Assembly (NCBI GenBank): GCA_030761205.1
Contig: JAULJL010000021.1
Location: 10,397,160-10,461,159, forward strand
Source of the DNA: Fremontodendron californicum
Taxonomy: Eukaryota > Streptophyta > Magnoliopsida > Malvales > Malvaceae
Length of the DNA: 64,000 nt
Reading direction: 5' to 3'
The translations under genes were made by a program, and so were the position numbers. The notes beneath the pieces are model-generated. The model saw nothing but the letters and a program-made list of their open reading frames with translations. It ran no database searches and was not told where the DNA came from. Shown piece after piece: positions 1 through 12,437 of the stretch. Each line of letters starts with the position of its first letter. The first letter of the stretch is position 1.

Positions 1-18
1 AAGATCGACTCATATCGA

Positions 19-360
19 TTTGTTGGGTAATTTGCGAGCTTTAATATTCATTCATGAGTGATTTAGTAAATTCCATGTGTTTGATTGAGGTTGGAACTTT
101 GGTAATATTTTCCATAGTCTGCTGTTTAAAAGCTTTAGCCTTTATTCTTGACTGCTTTGACATTAAACATGTTTGATTTTGATTTTGATTTGTTGGGTAA
201 TTTGCGAGCTTTGATATTCATTCACGAGTGATTTAGTAAATTCCATGTGTTTGATAGAGTTGAGGTTGGAACTTTGGTAATGTTTTCCATAGTCTGTCGT
301 TTAAAAGCTTCGACTTTTTCCTTTTGTTTTGGAGTGCTTTAATGATGAACAAGTTTGATT
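19..360. repeat. 170-bp tandem duplication in the leader/intron of the first gene
   Basis: Two head-to-tail copies, about 19-188 and 189-360, share the phrase TTGTTGGGTAATTTGCGAGC near their starts (period 170) and run in parallel to the end of each unit, with scattered substitutions and small indels. It lies upstream of the first coding exon, in what is probably the 5' UTR intron, because an acceptor (AG at 871-872) precedes the start codon by 12 bases. No coding potential is seen in 1-872. Confidence 0.8.
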
Positions 361-459
361 TTGTTCTGTGATCAACTTCATTATGACGGTTGGTTGTATA
401 TGGTCCTGATTTATGAGTATATGCATGGTTCTTTTGATGCTAAGAGAGGTAGTTATAGG

Positions 460-643
460 CTATGTTGCTCCGACTCTTCATTTTTCTTAAAGTACCCGTG
501 TCCGATGCATATCCGGACATGGGTATGGGGATATGATCCTCCAAAGACCCTTCAAATATATGGAAATCTTGGAAAAAATTGAACATACCCGTGTCGGACA
601 CATACCCGTATCCGACACTCACATCCAAGTCCAAGTAACATAG
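460..643 (+). mobile_element. Family A foldback MITE, copy A1
   Basis: Begins CTATGTTGCTCCGACTC and ends in AAGTAACATAG, its inverted complement. The interior repeats the motif GTGTCCGA and its complement, so the arms fold on each other. It lies in the 5' intron of the first gene. The flanks show no clear target duplication in this copy. Confidence 0.85.
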
Positions 644-884
644 TTTGAGTTTAGTCTTTTCTATATGTTTTTATGGCTTTTAGAATCTATCTTGGACTTC
701 GTTGAAGATGAATTGAAGTCATTTAGATACATGGCTCGTGTTTTATGATGTATAGTTGTTTTGGGATTATTAACATTAACTGTTGATTTACTTCGAGTTT
801 GATCATTTTCATGTTGATTGTTAACTTGTTTAATATTTGTTGATTGTTAACTTTTTTTATATTTTTGTGCAGGTTACGTCTGAA

Positions 885-2529
885 ATGGATTTTTTCTTCA
901 GAGGCCTAAATGAGGATTCTGCATCTTCCCAAATGGACATCCTTAGATGTCCATTTTTGAGAAACATTAATGAGCCAACTAACTTTTCCTTCTCATCTGC
1001 CATGTCGTTCCCCATGCCGGTAAGATGTTGCGTCTATCATGAGCATTATGCTTCTCGCATCATGTGTTTTATTCTATATTGCTCCGACTCTTCATTTTTT
1101 TTTGAAGTACCCGTGTCCGACACTCGTGTCCGACGCATATCTGGACATGGGTATGGGGATATAATCCCCCAAGGACCCTCCAAATACATGGAAAAAACTT
1201 AGAATAAATCAAACATATCCGTGTCGGACACTCACCCGTGTCTGAGTAACATAGGTTTTATTTGAGTTCTCATTAGGTGGTTTTCACTTCTCTGCCTCAG
1301 GTACGAGGAGCCAAAGGTCCAATATTTGAAGATGGACCCAATTTCGACATGGCATTCAGGGTTTTCCATGGACGCGATGGAGTAGTTCCGCTATCTGAAC
1401 GATCTTCCTTGCATACTGAGAAAGCGGAGCCTGAAACAGCCCCACCCAAGTTTAATCCTTTGGCTGCAAAGGCAGCCACCATTAGTCTCTCATCCTTTGG
1501 ACCGGGAGGGCCTTTCAGTTTCGATGCGTTTTCTAATAAATGGAACAATCAGAAAGGAAAATCAAAATCATCCAAGAAAGAGTCTTCTTCAAAGGTAATT
1601 GAACATCTGATTATGGAATGTGTCCGTTTATTTGCTGAAAGTAGTTTGGACCTATGTTGCTTTGACTCTTCATTTTTCATGAAGTACCCGTGTCCAATAT
1701 GGGGATATGATCCTCCAAATACATGGAAATCTTGAAAAAAATTGAATATACCCATGTCGGACACATACCCGTGTTCGACACTCACACCCGAATCCGAGTA
1801 ATATAGGTTTGGACTTCAGACCTATGATTTTAAACTTAGAATAATCAACAAATGTCTTGAAGATTTTGGATTATTATTTTGACATCTTTATATGCTGATT
1901 TTCAGGGAGGAAATTCCAAACACGAAGCATTGGGCAACGAATGGCTGCAAAATGGGAACTGTCCAATTGCAAAATCGTATAGGGCGGTTAGCGGTGTTTT
2001 GCCACTTGTTGCGAAGGTTTTTCAGCCACCTCCAGGGATGAACTTCAAGTGCCCACCCGCAGTGGTTGCAGCCCGGGCAGCACTAGCAAAAACTGCGTTC
2101 ACCAAGAATCTCCGCCCTCAATCCTTGCCGACAAAAGTACTGGTGATTGGGATGTTAGGCATGGCAGCAAATGTTCCTTTAGGGATATGGAGGGAACACA
2201 CTGAGAAATTCTCACCATCTTGGTTTGTAGCTGTCCATGCAGCTGTTCCATTCATAGCCATGCTCAGGAAATCTATCTTGATGCCGAAATCAGCTATGGC
2301 CTTTACCATTGCAGCATCGATATTAGGACAGGTTATCGGATCTAGGGCAGAACGATTCCGGGTGAAAGCAGTAGCAGAGAAACGATTAGGTATCGAGGAA
2401 TCCTCGGTTTCTGTTGGTGGTGCAAATCAGTTGGAAGTCGTTTCCGGGTTTTGCGGGAAAGATGTTGAATGGGATCCGGTTTCTGTTCAGGTGGCAAGGC
2501 CTTCTTCATCGACAGAGGTGTTTTGCTAA
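885..2529 (+). CDS. Conserved plant protein of unknown function, 350 aa (3 coding exons)
   Basis: Coding exons are 885-1019, 1301-1594 and 1906-2529 (TAA). All junctions are GT-AG in phase 0 and sum to 351 codons. The start at 885 (MDFFFRGLNED...) is 12 bases after an AG acceptor at 871-872, so a 5' UTR intron lies upstream and the promoter may be outside the window. The first part is polar, with a GAKGPIFEDGPNFDMAFRVF stretch, then a Ser/Lys-rich linker (KSKSSKKESSSK). The last 200 residues contain hydrophobic segments around VLVIGMLGMAANVPLG and SWFVAVHAAVPFIAML plus AMAFTIAASILGQVIG, so a membrane-associated C-terminus is plausible. I do not recognise a named domain; the compositional pattern and exon structure support a real gene. 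Every intron in view carries a family A MITE. It is convergent with the next gene. Confidence 0.85.
1074..1254 (+). mobile_element. Family A foldback MITE, copy A2 (intronic)
   Basis: Terminal inverted repeats CTATATTGCTCCGACTC / GAGTAACATAG. It is flanked by a perfect 8-bp direct repeat GTTTTATT (1066-1073 and 1255-1262), the duplication size of hAT transposons. It makes up about two thirds of the 281-nt intron 1020-1300. Confidence 0.92.
1652..1806 (+). mobile_element. Family A foldback MITE, copy A3 (intronic)
   Basis: Ends CTATGTTGCTTTGACTC and GAGTAATATAG. Perfect 8-bp target duplication GTTTGGAC at 1644-1651 and 1807-1814. It is shorter than A1 and A2 through an internal deletion, and occupies half of the 311-nt intron 1595-1905. 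Confidence 0.92.
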
Positions 2530-2875
2530 TTCTTTTCCTCTCCTTATTGTAAGCTAAGCTAAGCGACTGCCATTCTGCATAGTGTAATTCTTTGTTGTTG
2601 TTTTAAACAAAAGTTGTCGGCTGTTTTATGTTTTGTTGTGTTCCTTTCTTGTAACCCAGACATGTTTTTTTGGCAAAAATCATGGAGAGAATAAAAGATG
2701 CAGAAAGAGAAAATTTCTTATTTTCTTTCTTTCCCTTTGTCTCTCTCTCTTTTGATACTGAATGGAACTGTTCATGGATGTTTGCTGGCTGAAACCTTGG
2801 TACAAAGTGCAACCTTCCATGGAAATAGATTTCAGTAAAGGTGGCTACTGGCTGCCATATTCTTGCTGTCCTTAA

Positions 2876-3299
2876 TTAGGGGTGTAATCGAGTCGAGCTC
2901 AAATCGAAAATCGAGATTCGAAGCTCATTTTGAATTCGATCGAATTTTATTTTTAAAGCTCGAATTCTATTCGAGAAAAAAATCAAACTGTTCGAATCGT
3001 TTGATTATGCTCGTTTAATTAGTAAAAATGAATTTGATTCCTATGTTTGACTTCAAACTCGATTATTTGTGTTTAAATTCGAGTTTGATTGAGATTTTTT
3101 AATACTAATTAAAAATAAAAATAAAAAAACTCAATTAAACTCGTGAGCTATTTGATCAAGTATTAAGATACTCGAATTCGGCTCGCTCGATAGTTTGAGT
3201 TGCTCGAGCTCAACTCAACAATGACTGAACCGAATTCAAGCTTTTCTCGATACGAACCCAAGTAACTTACGAGTATAGATGTCTTATTTATACCCCTAA
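2876..3299. mobile_element. MITE with TTAGGGGTGTAA-type ends, rich in TCGAG
   Basis: Ends TTAGGGGTGTAA and TTTATACCCCTAA are inverted repeats. The interior is rich in TCGAGCTC and AATTCGA motifs on both arms. The sequence TCCTTA occurs at 2869-2874 and again at 3300-3305, compatible with a decayed target duplication. It lies between the convergent 3' ends of the first two genes. Confidence 0.75.
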
Positions 3300-3672
3300 T
3301 CCTTATATCTTGCATTTCATTACATTGAACATATCTTTTTAATCATATTTAAACGTATCATATTATGTCATATTTATTATATTGTTTACATATTTATTAA
3401 ACATATTTTGTATATTATACCTAAAATTACAAAATCCACTTGTAAGTTGTAACCTTTCCAAATACACAAATCTCAAAAAAAAAAATTGGCTAAAATTGAA
3501 AAAAAGAAAAAGATATCCCATATTGGAGAAGTGGTCAATTTACTGGATGGGAGATGGGAAAAAAGGAATGCTGAAATTACCCCCACCTAAACTTTCACAT
3601 ATTATTTTGTGTATTTCCCATCAAATACAACAAAATGACAAATACAAAGGCTGTTGGAATATTACAAAGCAC

Positions 3673-3675
<3 letters not shown>

Positions 3676-3709
<34 letters not shown>
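3676..3709. repeat. (TA)n microsatellite
   Basis: Uninterrupted alternating TA of about 34 bases, 115 bp beyond the stop codon of the minus-strand SANT gene; possibly in its 3' UTR. Confidence 0.9.
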
Positions 3710-3711
<2 letters not shown>

Positions 3712-3824
3712 CCAAAAAAGACTGGACTCCAGAACCCCTATCATCTTCATTTTCATTATAATCAAATACAAAAACTATTATACAATGTGCAGCAAAGAAA
3801 AATTTGCAGCTGAGAATTTGCTTT

Positions 3825-6800
3825 CTACAACCTGCCTATGTCCCCCTTACCTCTCCATGACTCTTCTTCCCTGATCATGCTCCCGCCCTGCCCGCCATAC
3901 TGCTCGGTTTTCGGATACTGCATTCTAAGTACCGCTACCGGATCCGAAAGACTAGGGCAGGAACCTCCTACAAGAACTCCTCCCCTCCCCACAACATTCA
4001 TTTCAACCATTCCCCTTCCTTGCTGCTGTAAATTCGGGATGGCATCAAGCCCGGTCCTCCGTCTTTGCATCTCGGAGAACATTTCCTGTCGCTGCTTCAT
4101 ATTCGCGGTAAATGGTGCTACCTTGGTACGATCGCGGCTTCTGTACACTTGATAATCCGCCACCACACCGTTGTTGTTGCTGTTTATTTCCCTTGGGGAA
4201 AAAACTGAAACACGATTCGAGTTTCGATCAGTACTCCGGACGATAGTCTGCAATGCCTGCTGCTGCAGTTGAGATGAGGAGGATTCAGGATAATTAAAAA
4301 ATGCAGCAGGATATTTTGACACCAAAATAGCAGAGTCCGGCAAAGGTGACAACCCTGTTTGTATCCTGTTCCCACCCCAGAAACCGTAACTCCTCTTCCG
4401 AACATTTTCCGACCCGTGATAATTATTTCGGTCAAGCTTCGAGAGAGATGCATTTCCACCAACATTATTATGACCTGTGAATTTCAAATTTGATGATTTC
4501 GTGCTTTGTTTCGGAAAACGGGCTACCTTGTCATCGTCTTGGGAACTAGAATTGAGTATCTGACCAAACAGCTTGACATTACCGTTCCTGCAAGGTTTTT
4601 CTGTATCCGACAGACTCCGAGAATGGGATTTTCGATGACCGTTTGCTTGTTCTACGTTTTGCACTGAAAGTGGAAGCTCAGCAGCTGATTCTGAACCATT
4701 GCACTTCTGAAGATAACAATCTTGAGCCAAATATGGACCAGTAAAACCCCTTTCTGATGTTGAAAGGCTTTTAACTTCAGGAAGCTGACTACAACTGACA
4801 TCACCATTCATTTCGTTCGAAGTCGAAATTTGCAACGGATAACCCCTTAGAATCTGGTAGGATTCAGCAAGATCCACCAAGGGCTTTCCAGATAAACGGT
4901 CAGACTTATCTCCGCTAACAGATTTGTTAGCCCGTTTCTCTTCATTCTCCTGATAAACAAGTGTCGATGACAACCTATCTTGGTTGCATATTTTCTCGCA
5001 TTGGAAGGTATCAGAATCATGCAATGCAGAATTTTTAGCAGACGAGTTTTCCTTCGGCAATAATAGGACAAAAGGCTTTTCAGCAGAATCCATGTCGGGA
5101 GGAACTTGATGTGGATCTTTAGTGTTGAAGCTAAAACCTGAACAAGAATTTTTATCAACGGACTCATCCCGGGTTTTATTTGAATCTAGCCCACAGATAC
5201 TTCGACTGCTAGCGTCTGTGCTGCATTTTGTATCACGTTCATCCAAACCATTTTTGGACAATGAAGTTTCATGTGCCTCCAAATAATTCCCAAACACCTC
5301 AGTAGGACAACCAGCATCAGATTTGGGCTCAAGCACATCTTCTAAATTAAAAAGGCAAGGATCAACCGCCTCCCCAAGAGATCCCGATACTGCAACAGAA
5401 ACACCCTGTTCAGCAACGAGATTTCTTACAGCATTTAGATTGGCCAAAACAACACTATTCCGAACACGCACTGACTCAGCCTTGTTGCTATCGACAACCA
5501 TATCATCACCACCACCTTCAGAAATTGGCTCAGTCTGGCCCACATCAGAAACCATAGCTTCCACTGCCACAGAATCTCTATGATCTACTAGCCTCCCATT
5601 GTTTTCCTCTGATAAGTTCAGGTAAGTTTGCAAACTCACTTCCCCATTAGGATCAGATTCATCCACATTCATGCTCACAATAGTGGAAGGCAAGTCCTCC
5701 ACTTTGGACCCCAACTTATCACTGCAAACAACTGAGCTCTCCAGGACACAAGCATCTTCGATATCACTCCCACCACCATTGGCATCATCACTCATGGGCG
5801 TTCCAATGTTTCTGGTTCTTGGATGTATCAAGTCCAGTCCAAGGCATTTGCGAGCCTTGCTAAAGAAAACCTTGCATTGATCCCTGGATCTTGTTCCAAC
5901 ACATCGCGAGATCATTCCAAAATCCTTACCATAAGACGAGACAGCCTGTATAAAGACAGATTTTTCCTCATCTGTCCAATCAGCAGGATCCATTTCCCCA
6001 CAACTCTCATCTGAACAAGTATCATCATCAACATTCTGAGTGACATCAGATGTTGAAGGCCTCTTAACCACAGAATCAACTTTGTGGCACTTCCACTCAC
6101 GGTGGTAGATCTCTCCAGGGTCGGCAGAACTACTGATACAAGAACTCATTGCCTCGGAAGACAAAGAACCATATATACCTGCTAAAACATCAGCAGCTAC
6201 AGTTTCTCGATCATTCCTAATAATATCAAACCTGCTTAACCTTTCAGCAATGCTATCATCAACTCGAGATGTTTTAGAATCAAAATTCCCTCCCAAAAGG
6301 ATCCTACCAGAAGATGTTTGTCGATTTCGCATGCCACTTGCTGCATGAGCTGCTATAACTGAAGCTGCACCCAGAACATCAAGGGATGCAGCATTCAATT
6401 CACGGCTCCACTTTTCCCCAGATGTCAACAAGTAGGTATTTGCAGAAGACTTCCCCTGCTTACTCGGATCAAGCTTCTTCTTTGTTTTTTCAAAACATTC
6501 AGACTTGTGGTTTTTGTAATAGAACTCAACACAGTCTGCAGTTGTCTTGTGATCAAGGAAGGAGGCAATGTTTCTGAAGTCCTTCCCAAAGGCAGCCAAC
6601 TTATCCAAAAAAATTGCCTTTTCTTCTAATGTCCAAGGATTCATCAAAGCCCTTTCCTTCTCAACGGCACATGGATCTTCAACGAATCCATTACTAGAGA
6701 TAAACCTTGAAAACTGCTTCTCTTTCTCATCCAAAAATAATGCTGGCATCTTCAAAGCATTCCTGTAAGGCCTGACATTGGAATCTAGAAGCAGTTTGCT

Positions 6801-9800
6801 TGCAAAATTAATCATCCCTGCATTAGGTTTCAGGATCAGATTTCCTGCTGCAAAAACAACCCAAAAAAGTAATTATATGCATCACTATTGGTAAATGCTA
6901 AGACCTTAAATAAACAATCTTCTAGAAAATAAAGCAAAAACAGGTAGACATTAAAAAAAAAAAAAAAAACAGAAAATATATTTGATTAGTGGAACACATA
7001 ACGGCATCATTAATTAAGGCGAATCAAAGTCAAAAGGGACTGGCTTATTACTTTCACTTGGAATAAACAGAAAAACAAGACCAAAACAGTTACAAGCATT
7101 AGAAATAACAATTTGCACAGATGAAAGCATTTAAGTGAAAAACGTAATACAGGAAAATAAGGTACTTCCATGTGTTTTACCAATTTTCACCAGGAAAACT
7201 AAAGCCATCAAGCAAATCCCAGTTCAATAACTCAAACATGCAATCCCAAATTTTGTGCATTTTCATACAATGCAATATTCTCGGAGACCATGATTGTTTG
7301 AAAGGTTTCAGAATATACATCAAAGATATCTCATTTGACAATCCAACATTTACAGCAGCATACAATTCTGCCAAATCAAATACAATAATCACATCCTCCC
7401 AAGTAGGATCCAACAGCAAATTCTCTACTGAAATAATCTTGCAGGCAAGCAATCTGTACCAGCTCATATTTAATGCATGAGGCAATTAGGAAGATGCACC
7501 GCAATGCATCCAACCCTACATTCACCAAAATATCAGCAATAGAGGGGAATGTGGTAGACTAGTTTTAGTAACCTCAAGGCACTCTCTAACACCACAATAA
7601 GAAATTTCCAAGAAATCATAATTAGGCTTTCACAATAAATGCAATGATTTTCACCAGACGAAAGGCAATGCACTGTTACCTTCTATGTATTCCATTTATT
7701 ACCAAATATCCACAAACAAACACCCAGAATCTCTAATAGCATGAATGACTGGCCATTTACAAAAAAAGTATATAAAAGCACCTTGAACCTAAGAGATAAA
7801 TTGAACTCCATAACATGTCAAATGCTGAACCTTCCACCCATGAACAAGAAAAGGTTCAGCTAGAACAATCATCTCTTTGCAAGGACCCTAGCATCCAACA
7901 TGTTAATCTATGTAATTCCTTGTCAAAAAAGTTGTCATGGAAGTTTTTGCTTACCACGATATTGTTGATTACTATTTGATTTAAAATCAACTGACCTCAA
8001 TTCTTCTCTTGAATTGCCTTGATCTGCCACAATGTTCTTCAACATCTATTTTCTTGGCTTGAGAGAACTGAACTTAGAATATCCACTTGTCTATATGATT
8101 TATAAACCCAGCTTATAGTTCTACCTTCTTCCATACAAGATTCTCTTTTATTTCCCATAATCATCTTCGGCAACACTTATATAATAATTTCATTTCCATT
8201 AAAAATTGAAAAAGATGTAAATTATTAATATGATCCACAGTTTAATTTTATAAGATTTAATCCTCAACATTTTACCTCGCATGCATTCAAGTTGACAAAT
8301 GATCAAAAGATAAAAGACAAAAGGCAAGAGGAAACAAAATGAAGTTTAACATACTTAAAATAAAGTAAGGCCATTCAACCACATGCAAAATCACAACAGA
8401 ACCCTAAACACATAAATACTATTCTAAAGCAGGAGGCTCAAACAATTACCAGAAGTGACTCGAGAACGAATGGAGGACCGATGCTTTTGGTAGCAACCAT
8501 GTGTTGAACGTAAACTGAATTCATACTTCTTCTGAGACTTTGCATGGTATTTTCTCATCGATAGTGAACGCATATCTTCATTCCATCCATGCTGAAATGC
8601 TTTAAACTTCAGCGTCAAAACTCTCTCCTTAAATCTTAAGTACTGCTTCCGCATTGCAATTTTATCCCTGATTGAAGAATCAGTCTGACAGCATGCTACA
8701 TTGGCAAATTCAGAAATCCCAATCCTATACTGATATTTTGGCAATATGTTATTAAATACTTTACAAGCTCCAGTTGCCAATTCCTTATTAGTGGTCAATA
8801 TTACATCATATATTATGTTTTCTCCACCAGAATCAGAGTATGAAGATTCTGGAACATGTGCATCATTATCAATCTTTTTAAGCACACTGCCTTCCCCAGA
8901 AATGGGTGCACCAGGCCCTTCATTACTTGAAGCAGTAGCTAAAATCACCTTCTCCATTGTTGTCAATTGAATGGTATCCAAATTACCAGAACATTCATGA
9001 AACTTCACAATATCAGATGGAGAAACTGCTTTCTCCAAAGACGATGGTTCCACAAATTTAGATGTAGCCGTTCCAGGACTATCAATATCCCCATCTTTTA
9101 CATCAGCATTAACTTCTTCCAGGACACTATTACAAAGGGGCCGCTTCTCCTCAAGAACATCACCACAAGGATCAATTTTCAAGGGAGCAGGTCGAGAGAC
9201 CATAACGGATACAGCCTCCTGTTCCTCACAAGCTTTCCCATTTTCCTCCACAGGAAGAGAACTGGATGTTGTTGGGCATTGACATCTGCTCCCAGAGTCA
9301 CCTTTCAACGTCTTAAGTTCATTTTCAAGTGAATCGATTTCAGATTCAGTCATCTCCAATGCCTTCAAAACATCACCTTTCCATAGTAGCAACTTATTTA
9401 TTGCAGTAGAGCGAACAAAACTAGGACCCACTGTACTAGGATCATCAGATTGAAGCAAATCAATAAGTGAAGAGCCCATATTAATAACTGAATTGGTATC
9501 CAATTTCTCTAAATTAAAAGAGGGTCCTTCCAGATGATTTTGAGACCCCAGACTTGGAGAACCACATAAATTACTAATATCAATATCAACATTTGCAGCT
9601 TTGCCAAATGATTTCTCTTCCACACCTGCAACAACCAAGAATATTTTGGTAATAAATGAGAAAAGCATACTCATAACACAATCAATATGCAAGACAGATA
9701 AAGGGAGAAAGGGTATCATTTAATCATTTAATATTCAGCAATTAGACATTTTCCAATTAAAAAAGGCATTAAAAATACTCTAATTCGGACACGATTTGGA

Positions 9801-12437
9801 AGCTACAAGGAACTTAAAGAAGAAAACAACTAAAGAATAAGCCAGTCAACAATGAAGCAGTTCTAAATGTGCAGAAAACAAAGTTCTCAACACATGTTTA
9901 CAGCATAGGTCAAATTCCCAACAGGGAACAACTAATCTTGCCAAATATTTGACTTTTTCCTCCTTAAAATAAGACTCTAGAATTCTAGACAGATAGGCTC
10001 TAGCTTTATCCCATCAACAGATGGCACCTAGGAATTGACAAAATGAAAACAGCTATCACCTGATAAAGACTACTGACATAGGGTTTGCTTTGAGGGGGAA
10101 GTGGAGAGTCAAGAACGAATATTATTCACATAGCTGTTCTTAAGGCGGGAGAAACCAACGAATGGTCATGGCAATGACAAGTGTCACAAAACTGTCAAAT
10201 TACAGCCAGTTAAAGACCATAGTGTAAAAAAAAAAGGTATATAGATTGAAGAATACACTAGTTCTAAACATCAATTTAATTGGCTTTGTGGGCCTGCAAT
10301 ATTATCATGAATGATATTACACATCATCCAATCCTATAATATTCAAGTTATTAAGAACAGCCAGGGAGGGGCAGTGGAGAGTCAAGAACATATGAGAAAA
10401 CAAAGGGTCATGCTGATAATAAGTCACAAGACTGCAAACTATTGCTCGTATATAAAGAGAATAGTCAGAAAAAGCACATAGATTGTACAATTCCAAGACC
10501 ACTTCTAAACAACAATCCAGTTCACCAGGCAGGCCTTCAATATCATTGCCAATGATATTACACCTGTTTTAGATACGTCTGCTTAACACCGAATAAATTT
10601 ATAAGAAAAGCTAAGATTTACCTGGTGAGGAACTACAAGCAAAAGACGAGGGAGTTGCAGGAGAAGAACAATCAGAAAATCCAAGAACTCCAGGGCTCTT
10701 ATCCGCCAAGTTAGAACTCAAAGAATTGTTAGATTCTGTATTGCCAACAGAAATTGTAGCCTCATCTCTGTTCATGCTTGTATCAGGGCCTTCAACTTTC
10801 TTTTTCTCATACTTTGCCAGACCCTCACCCCATCCAAGGCGTGGCTTCTTTCTTGATGTTGTCTCATCAGAAGGCGCAGCAGATATGACACAGGCTGCTG
10901 CATCCCCAGAAGGGGACTGGACTGGGGTCAAATTTTTTTGTTGTAACTCGGGCTTCCCTTCGCCAGAATCTACACCTCCTAAGCTCTTTGAGCTACTTGA
11001 ATGGCTAAAGCCTGAACAACGTGAAGACAAGCTTCCAGAGCGGCTCCACTTAAGAGGCTTCCAATCCATCAAGCCTACTGAATTCCCTCTCTCACATCTT
11101 TGTCCTGTGCCTAACCCATTGACACCACTTGTCTTATTATCATGCTGGTCCTTTTGAAGTTGATCCGATGTGTTTACAAAGTCAGAATGAGTATGAGAAG
11201 TGTACATTAGCATATCATCTACTGACCTCTGTTCATTATTCACATCATGAGGCCTCCCAGGAGTGTTTGGGGATACATTGCTGGTTTCCCAAGTATGACC
11301 TCTCCAATCTCTCTGGCTATAAGACCCTCTGTTATTTTCCCTTCTGCTGTTTCGACTATATTTCCCATCTCCACGAGAAACCGACTGACGGCAGCTCTCA
11401 TCATCCAAGATCTTGTCACCTGAACGTGATGGCACGTATCCATGACCACCATTTTCTTCGGAAAACATGTGCCAACCACCCTGCTTACCATGACCTTCAT
11501 AAAATATTTAAGCAACAAAAGAAAAATCACAAAAATATTAACTCAAGCAAGGTATTTGTATTCTTTCAAATCCCAAAAAAGGAATGGAAATTCAATCAAT
11601 CTCTTAAATCTTACCCCCATAGGGGGAAAAAAAGAATATATTCCCTAAAGAAAAATTAAAATTCTCCATTTAATAAACCAAAATACATGTTCTTCAATGA
11701 ATCAAAGAAAAAGAAAATTCAATATTTCCCATCTCTAAAGACCCAAAAAGAAAATAGTACCAGAAACCCAAAAACCATCACTTCCTTCAAAAGGAAAAAT
11801 AGAAGAATATTAAAATATTAAAATTCCCCATGTATCAAATGCAAAGTATACGTCCTATGAAACGAGAAAACAAAAGAAAAAATCAATATTATATATCTAA
11901 AGAGAAGGAAAACAAAAAACAAAAAAAACCACAACCAAAAAAGCAAAGAACGTTGATTTATTAAATAAAGCAAAACAAGGAAAAAAGTAGAAAAAAACCT
12001 CATTAACTATAAAGAAGAATTGAAGATATTAAGAATGAAACAAAAGAAAAAAAAAAAACTAGATACTCCAAAAGAAATTAAATTAAACCTACAAAAACCC
12101 ACGGATTTAACCAGTCCTTAATCCCCACCCAACAAATAAAAGATAAACCCATCTCGCAAAACTCATGATGATACAATCCTAAATTTCAAATATAATAAGG
12201 ATTAAAATAAGAGACTGCAGTGAAACAAACGGCGTAAAAGGAAGGAAAGAACTTACCAGGAGGACGACGGAAGTCAGGGGATCCACAACGAGTGAATTCT
12301 CTAAAGGACACATGCTGATACGGCGACATAGAAGACGAGTTTCTCCATCGAGCCGTCGACGGCTGCTGCTGTGGCTGCGACTCCGTCCTCTCGTTGTAAA
12401 AATCCTTCCGATCCCAAGGAAACGGTTCTGGCGGCAT
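3825..12437 (-). CDS. PWR: POWERDRESS-like two-SANT-domain protein, 1750 codons, 4 exons
   Basis: Coding exons on the minus strand: 12437-12257, 11494-10622, 9625-8450 and 6847-3825 (TAG at 3827-3825). All introns are GT-AG in phase 1, and total coding length is 5253 nt. The start MPPEPFPWDRKDF matches the N-terminus I know for Arabidopsis POWERDRESS. An in-frame ATG exists 39 nt upstream (12476) but is less likely. Residues about 811-862 form a first SANT/Myb domain (NPWTLEEKAIFLDKL...FGKDFRNIASF) and about 1030-1080 a second (DWTDEEKSVFIQAVSSYGKDF). The rest is low-complexity, Ser-rich and presumably disordered. The family is NCoR/SMRT-like: it partners histone deacetylase HDA9 in the nucleus to reduce histone acetylation. 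The length is close to the Arabidopsis protein. Exon 4 has a tandem NAGNAG acceptor. Introns of 762, 996 and 1602 nt carry none of the A/B MITEs. The family assignment is firm; the symbol is by homology from memory. Confidence 0.92.
10090..10565. repeat. Degenerate tandem duplication inside PWR intron 2
   Basis: Two diverged units, about 10090-10325 and 10363-10565, share GTGGAGAGTCAAGAAC near their starts and AATGATATTACAC at their ends, in the same order with substitutions and indels. There is no open frame, and the unit sits wholly within the intron 9626-10621. Confidence 0.7.

Noticed and set aside
3382..3813. 143-codon frame containing a run of Ile-Tyr
   Set aside because: It reads through a (TA)n microsatellite and AT-rich intergenic DNA.
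7172..7485. Paired 102-codon frames on both strands within PWR intron 3
   Set aside because: They lie inside an intron with well-supported splice sites and have no recognisable content.
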